Assembly (NCBI GenBank): GCA_965206025.1
Contig: CBDBIU010000005.1
Location: 1,426,001 to 1,490,000, forward strand
From: G963668345 sp965206025
GTDB lineage: Bacteria > Acidobacteriota > Terriglobia > Bryobacterales > UBA6623
Length of the DNA stretch: 64,000 nt
Direction: 5' to 3'
Of this stretch, positions 60,637 through 64,000 are shown piece after piece. Positions within the stretch are counted from its first letter, which is position 1. Each line of letters opens with the position of its first letter. The notes under the pieces were generated by a model, which saw only the letters and a program-made list of their open reading frames with translations, had not been told where the DNA came from and did no database searches. The translations under genes and the position numbers were made by a program.

Positions 60637-60786
60637 TGGGTGTTGGCCTCCATGGCGTCCTCATCGGGCTCTAGCCCCTATGAATAAAGACGCTCAAGGC
60701 CGCTGGAAGGTCGGGATGTCAAACATCAAATTGAAAATGCGGGTATAAAACCTTCCCCCAAATTATATCAAGCGGCTCGGAGCCGT

Positions 60787-61341
60787 CTACGAGGCAGGTT
60801 CGGTCTCCGAATCAGCCTTCCCCTCGCCGGCGGCTTCGGTTTCCTCGGAAGGCTTTTCCTCAACCGGAGGCGAATCGGCGGAAGGTTCCGCGGAGGGCTG
60901 CGCTTCCGCCGCGGGCGGTGACTCCTCCTCGCCCGCCGCCTCGGCTTGAGCGCCGCCGGCTGCTTCGGTCGGAACCTCTGCTTGGGCCTCACTCTGCTCG
61001 ACGGCTTCGCTGCCCGCTTCGGCGGCGGGCGGCTCGTCGGTGGCGAGGGGCACCTCGGCTCGGGGGACCGGCTCGCTCCTAGGCCTCTGTTCGCTCGTCA
61101 CCACGTCTTCAGGCTTCAGGGTCATCAATCGCCGAACCGTCTCCGACGGCTGTGCTCCCTGCCCGATCCAATAGCGGATGCGCTCCTCGTCCAGCGACAA
61201 GACAATGGGATCTTTCGTGGGATTATAGTGCCCCAGAGTCTCGAGTGATTTGCTGTCACGGGCGCGGCTCTTCTCCGTCACCACCACCCGGTAGGCGGGT
61301 TTCTTCTTGGCTCCGAAGCGGGCCAGGCGAATCGCTAGCAT
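60787..61341 (-). CDS. rpsP: 30S ribosomal protein bS16 with long acidic C-terminal tail
   Basis: This 184-aa protein has a core of ~85 residues that is standard bS16: LAIRLARFGAKKKPAYRVVV, RDSKSLETLGHYNPTKDP and RIRYWIGQGAQPSETVRRLM. After residue ~90 comes a low-complexity tail of Ala, Glu, Pro and Ser (AGGAQAEAAGEEESPPAAEA) with almost no basic residues, doubling the usual length. Such tails occur in some phyla but this one is long. The gene follows ffh, as in canonical operons. Confidence 0.94.
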   Translation of the reverse strand: MLAIRLARFGAKKKPAYRVVVTEKSRARDSKSLETLGHYNPTKDPIVLSLDEERIRYWIGQGAQPSETVRRLMTLKPEDVVTSEQRPRSEPVPRAEVPLATDEPPAAEAGSEAVEQSEAQAEVPTEAAGGAQAEAAGEEESPPAAEAQPSAEPSADSPPVEEKPSEETEAAGEGKADSETEPAS

Positions 61342-61539
61342 AATTCCTCCACCATCAATATTGTAAAGCTATTCCGCGCGGGCAGCCGCGAGCAACCTCG
61401 GCGCTAACGTGTTTTCTCAACAGCTGACGCTCGAAACCCGCCGGCAATGTCCGGACCGCTCCGGCGAAAACCCATCCGCGTTCATTCGTTCGGCGAGTCT
61501 TGGCACCATGGCCGATCACTGTCGTTCGCCGCTCAGTTA

Positions 61540-62901
61540 CTAGCGCAGTTGCTGTTTGAGCAGAGCGTCCAGGTTCATGTTGCCAAAGCGCTTCTTCTTT
61601 TTCCTGAGGCCGCCGGACAACGATTTCATCATTTGACGCGCTTGGCGGTACTGCCTGAGCAACTGATTCACCTCTTGCACCGATGTCCCGCTCCCTTTCG
61701 CAATCCGTCGTCGCCGCCGCCCGTTGATGATCTCATGTTTGAGCCGCTCTTTGTACGTCATCGAGTTAATGATCGCTTCCACGCGCGTCAAGTGCTTGGG
61801 ATCGATCTCTACGTCCTTCATTTGTTGCAGCGGACCTACTTGCGGCAACATTCCCAGCAGCGACTCCAGTGGTCCGAGTTTCTTTAACTGCCGCAACTGC
61901 CGGCGAAAATCCTCTAGCGTGAATTCATTGTCCAGGAGCTTCTGCTGGGTTTCGAGCGCCTGCTTGTGATCGACCTGCTCCTCGACTTTTTCGATCAGCG
62001 ACAGAACGTCTCCCATGCCCAGGATGCGCGAGACGATACGCTCGGGGTAGAAGGGTTCGAGCGCGTCGAACTTCTCTCCCGTGCCGACGAATTTCAGCGG
62101 ACAGCGCGTCACATGGCGGATGGAGAGAGCCGCTCCCCCACGGGCGTCGCCGTCCATCTTCGTCAGCACGACACCGGTGATTCCCAGCCGTTCGTGAAAC
62201 TCGGAAGCCGACTTGACCGCATCTTGCCCGGTCATCGCATCGGCGACAAACAGGATCTCGGTGGGCTCGAGCTCGTCGCGCAATTGCTCGAGCTCCGCCA
62301 TCAATTTCTCATCGATGTGCAGTCGGCCGGCCGTATCGACGAGCACGACATCGCGTCCCGTCTGATTCGCTTCCCGCCGCGCGCCCCGGGCCAACTCGAG
62401 CGGCGTGGCGTCGGATTCTCCTAGGTAGATCGGCAACTTGATCTGCTCGGCGACGATGCGCAACTGCTCGCGAGCGGCCGGGCGGTACACGTCCGCCGAC
62501 ACCATCTGCGGCCGGTGGCCGTTTCTTGAAAGCCAGCGCGCCAGCTTCCCTGTTGACGTGGTTTTCCCCGAACCTTGAAGACCCACGATCAGGAAAGTCG
62601 CCGGCGGTTCATTCGAGTAGCGCAGTTTCGACTCGACGCCGCCCAGAATGCCCACCATCTCGTCTCGAACGATCTTGACGACCTGCTCGGTCGGTGAAAA
62701 CGAGGTCAGAACCTCCTGGCCGAGCGCCTTCCGGCGGATGTTTTCGATGAGTTGCTTGACAACCTTGAAATTTACGTCGGCTTCCAACAACGCCAAGCGG
62801 ATTTCTTTCAGGGCGTCCTGGATATTCTGCTCCGTCAGCTTGCCTTCTCCGCGCAGGTTCTTGAAGACACGCTGGAGCTTGTCTGTGAGGTTCTCGAACA
62901 T
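61540..62901 (-). CDS. ffh: Signal recognition particle protein Ffh (SRP54)
   Basis: This 453-aa GTPase binds signal sequences of nascent membrane proteins together with 4.5S RNA. Domains in order: N domain, G domain with FLIVGLQGSGKTTSTGKLAR, VLVDTAGRLHIDEKLM and VVLTKMDGDARGGAALSIRH, and the methionine-rich M domain (PLESLLGMLPQVGPLQQMKD; QARQMMKSLSGGLRKKKKRF). It is the first gene of the ffh-rpsP-khpA-rimM-trmD-rplS series. Confidence 0.97.
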   Translation of the reverse strand: MFENLTDKLQRVFKNLRGEGKLTEQNIQDALKEIRLALLEADVNFKVVKQLIENIRRKALGQEVLTSFSPTEQVVKIVRDEMVGILGGVESKLRYSNEPPATFLIVGLQGSGKTTSTGKLARWLSRNGHRPQMVSADVYRPAAREQLRIVAEQIKLPIYLGESDATPLELARGARREANQTGRDVVLVDTAGRLHIDEKLMAELEQLRDELEPTEILFVADAMTGQDAVKSASEFHERLGITGVVLTKMDGDARGGAALSIRHVTRCPLKFVGTGEKFDALEPFYPERIVSRILGMGDVLSLIEKVEEQVDHKQALETQQKLLDNEFTLEDFRRQLRQLKKLGPLESLLGMLPQVGPLQQMKDVEIDPKHLTRVEAIINSMTYKERLKHEIINGRRRRRIAKGSGTSVQEVNQLLRQYRQARQMMKSLSGGLRKKKKRFGNMNLDALLKQQLR

Positions 62902-63053
62902 GGGAATGGACGCGCGCGCGCCGCGGAAGGTTAGAGGAAGAGACGTCCCCGGAGTCCCTGTTCGTTATTGTAGGGGTGAGCGTCGAGTATCGTCAAACAA
63001 GCGCCCGTCGGCGAACTCACCGCCCCCGGATTCGTCGGGGAGAGCTAAGCGGG

Positions 63054-63731
63054 CTAGCCCCTGACAGTGACCTGTGTGGGGGCCTGGAAGGAAATAAGCA
63101 TCTTGCCGGGGACGGGCTGTCCCCAAATCGTCGCCGGGTCAAAAGTTGCCGTCAGAAGAATATTCGCCAACTCCGACTTCAACTTGGCGTGGTCGGCGAG
63201 ATGCGCCGCCGGCAGGCGAACCACGCGGAAATCGTAAACGCCGCCACGGCCGTCAACAAACGCTTCGACGACTACGTTCTCGTCGATCCCGAAAGGTGAA
63301 GGCGAACGCAGGCTGGGGTCGGTCACCCAGGTTGTAGCGAAGTAGGTGATGGGGATGTCCGTGTTGAGACTGGGACCCGAAACCGCCAGTCCCGACATGA
63401 GGATCCCAAACAGGACCAGCGCCGACAGCACTCCGCCGGCGGCAGGAACGGCGATCGGCCGCAGTAAGTCGCCGAAAGCCGCCTTCCACCGCGGCCAAGG
63501 ATCGCGGACCGAGCGGCGTGATAGGGCGGACATGATCCGCACGCGAAGATCGGCGGGCACGGTGCTCGGCCCGACCCGTTCGACGAGATCACCCACCGCC
63601 TCCGAGCGCTCGTAATCCTCGTAGCAGGCCGTACAGGCCAGCAGATGCCGCCGTACCAGCCAGCGGCGAGCGGGGTCGAGCTGGCCTTCCACGTAGACCG
63701 TGATCAGGTTGCGTGTTGAGCGACAACTCAT
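63054..63731 (-). CDS. Zinc-finger (ZAS-like) anti-sigma factor with TonB-like C-terminus
   Basis: This 225-aa protein has an N-terminal anti-sigma zinc finger with RRHLLACTACYEDYERSEAV (H-x3-C-x2-C). One membrane segment follows at ~93-118 (PIAVPAAGGVLSALVLFGIL). A periplasmic region ends in a domain resembling the TonB C-terminal fold (VVVEAFVDGRGGVYDFRVVR; TATFDPATIWGQPVPGKMLI). It starts 3 nt after the sigma gene stop and should hold that sigma inactive at the membrane. Its TAG stop (63056-63054) is followed by CCCGCTT, like a family A terminus. Confidence 0.85.
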   Translation of the reverse strand: MSCRSTRNLITVYVEGQLDPARRWLVRRHLLACTACYEDYERSEAVGDLVERVGPSTVPADLRVRIMSALSRRSVRDPWPRWKAAFGDLLRPIAVPAAGGVLSALVLFGILMSGLAVSGPSLNTDIPITYFATTWVTDPSLRSPSPFGIDENVVVEAFVDGRGGVYDFRVVRLPAAHLADHAKLKSELANILLTATFDPATIWGQPVPGKMLISFQAPTQVTVRG

Positions 63732-63734
63732 GAT

Positions 63735-64000
63735 TCACTCCGGCTGCAAGGCGCAGGCTTCCGGGACCGGGTCCCCTACCTCGCGCCGCAGTCTCTTCTT
63801 CAACGTCTCCCGACCTCGTAGGATGCGCGACTTGACGGTACCGAGCGACACTTTCAGCGTATCGGCGATTTCCTGATAACTCATACCCTCCATGTCTCGC
63901 ATCACGAGCGCGGTGCGGAGCCGGCTGTCGATCGTCCGCAGCGCGTTTTCAACAAGCTCCATTTGCTCCTTGCGGTCGAGCGCATCGAAGGGGTTCGGCT
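63735..64000 (-). CDS. ECF (RpoE-like) sigma factor, C-terminal part (cut by window edge)
   Basis: The minus-strand frame is open to the window end. It reads NPFDALDRKEQMELVENALR, then the sigma region 4 helix-turn-helix (GMSYQEIADTLKVSLGTVKS-RI) that contacts the -35 element. Region 2 lies outside the window. It is paired with the membrane anti-sigma gene 3 nt downstream, so the two are translated together. Confidence 0.9.
   Translation of the reverse strand, partial: PNPFDALDRKEQMELVENALRTIDSRLRTALVMRDMEGMSYQEIADTLKVSLGTVKSRILRGRETLKKRLRREVGDPVPEACALQPE

Noticed and set aside
59200..60780. Exact IS1380 borders
   Set aside because: I could not align convincing terminal inverted repeats on both sides, so I annotate only the transposase gene.

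Overview
The window is a high-GC bacterial chromosome segment without phage or plasmid hallmarks. I read it as most likely Acidobacteriota (Solibacter/Bryobacter-like) or a close relative. The reasons are the many Tat-exported DUF3500 and aldo/keto reductase type proteins, a carboxypeptidase-regulatory-like surface protein, NHL and PQQ-like propellers, and many intergenic fold-back repeats. No rRNA is present to settle this, so the taxonomy is inference. Layout: 1-4.2 kb holds the end of an iron-dependent alcohol dehydrogenase, an exported PQQ-like propeller, and an FkbM methyltransferase followed by a broken duplicate. 4.4-8.0 kb holds murJ, a coiled-coil zinc-ribbon protein and an acyl-CoA dehydrogenase. 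8.7-15.0 kb is a nitrogen module: two different ammonium transporters, a PII protein with the uridylylated Tyr51 conserved, and GlnD, the enzyme that modifies PII. A sigma-54-like -24/-12 site lies upstream of the first transporter. rlmH and rsfS follow on the other strand. 16.5-28.6 kb mixes housekeeping (cysteine desulfurase), envelope-polysaccharide genes (nucleotide-sugar dehydrogenase, flippase, large double glycosyltransferase, PAP2 phosphatase), transposase remnants and small repeats. 29.3-36.5 kb is a run of exported or oxidoreductase-like proteins: DUF3500, NHL propeller, opine-dehydrogenase family, aldo/keto reductase and a tandem acetoacetate-decarboxylase-like protein. A truncated cyclopropane-fatty-acid synthase lies at a rearrangement point inside it. 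36.7-49.2 kb holds rluB and a CoA-binding protein, a surface protein, a hydrolase, a methyltransferase, a radical SAM enzyme, two TIM-barrel sugar isomerase/epimerases, tRNA-Glu, and a lactate permease whose last helix seems lost to a frameshift. 49.7-55.3 kb is accessory DNA: a complete IS21-type element, two tandem pentapeptide-repeat/TIR proteins plus the start of a third copy, and tRNA-Arg at the edge. 55.6-64 kb is the translation/secretion operon on the minus strand (ffh, rpsP, khpA, rimM, trmD, rplS, small membrane protein, rnhB). It is split between rpsP and khpA by an IS1380-type transposase and a dead deacetylase fragment. An ECF sigma/anti-sigma pair closes the window. The most striking feature is the intergenic repeat content. 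A family of about 185-bp imperfect fold-back elements (termini TAGCCCGC...GCGGGCTA) occurs in at least six near-complete and several partial copies. There are also a second family with 32-bp inverted termini, a third of 150 bp, and hairpins with variable but perfectly paired stems. In at least three places the stop codon of a gene lies inside or at the terminus of such an element.
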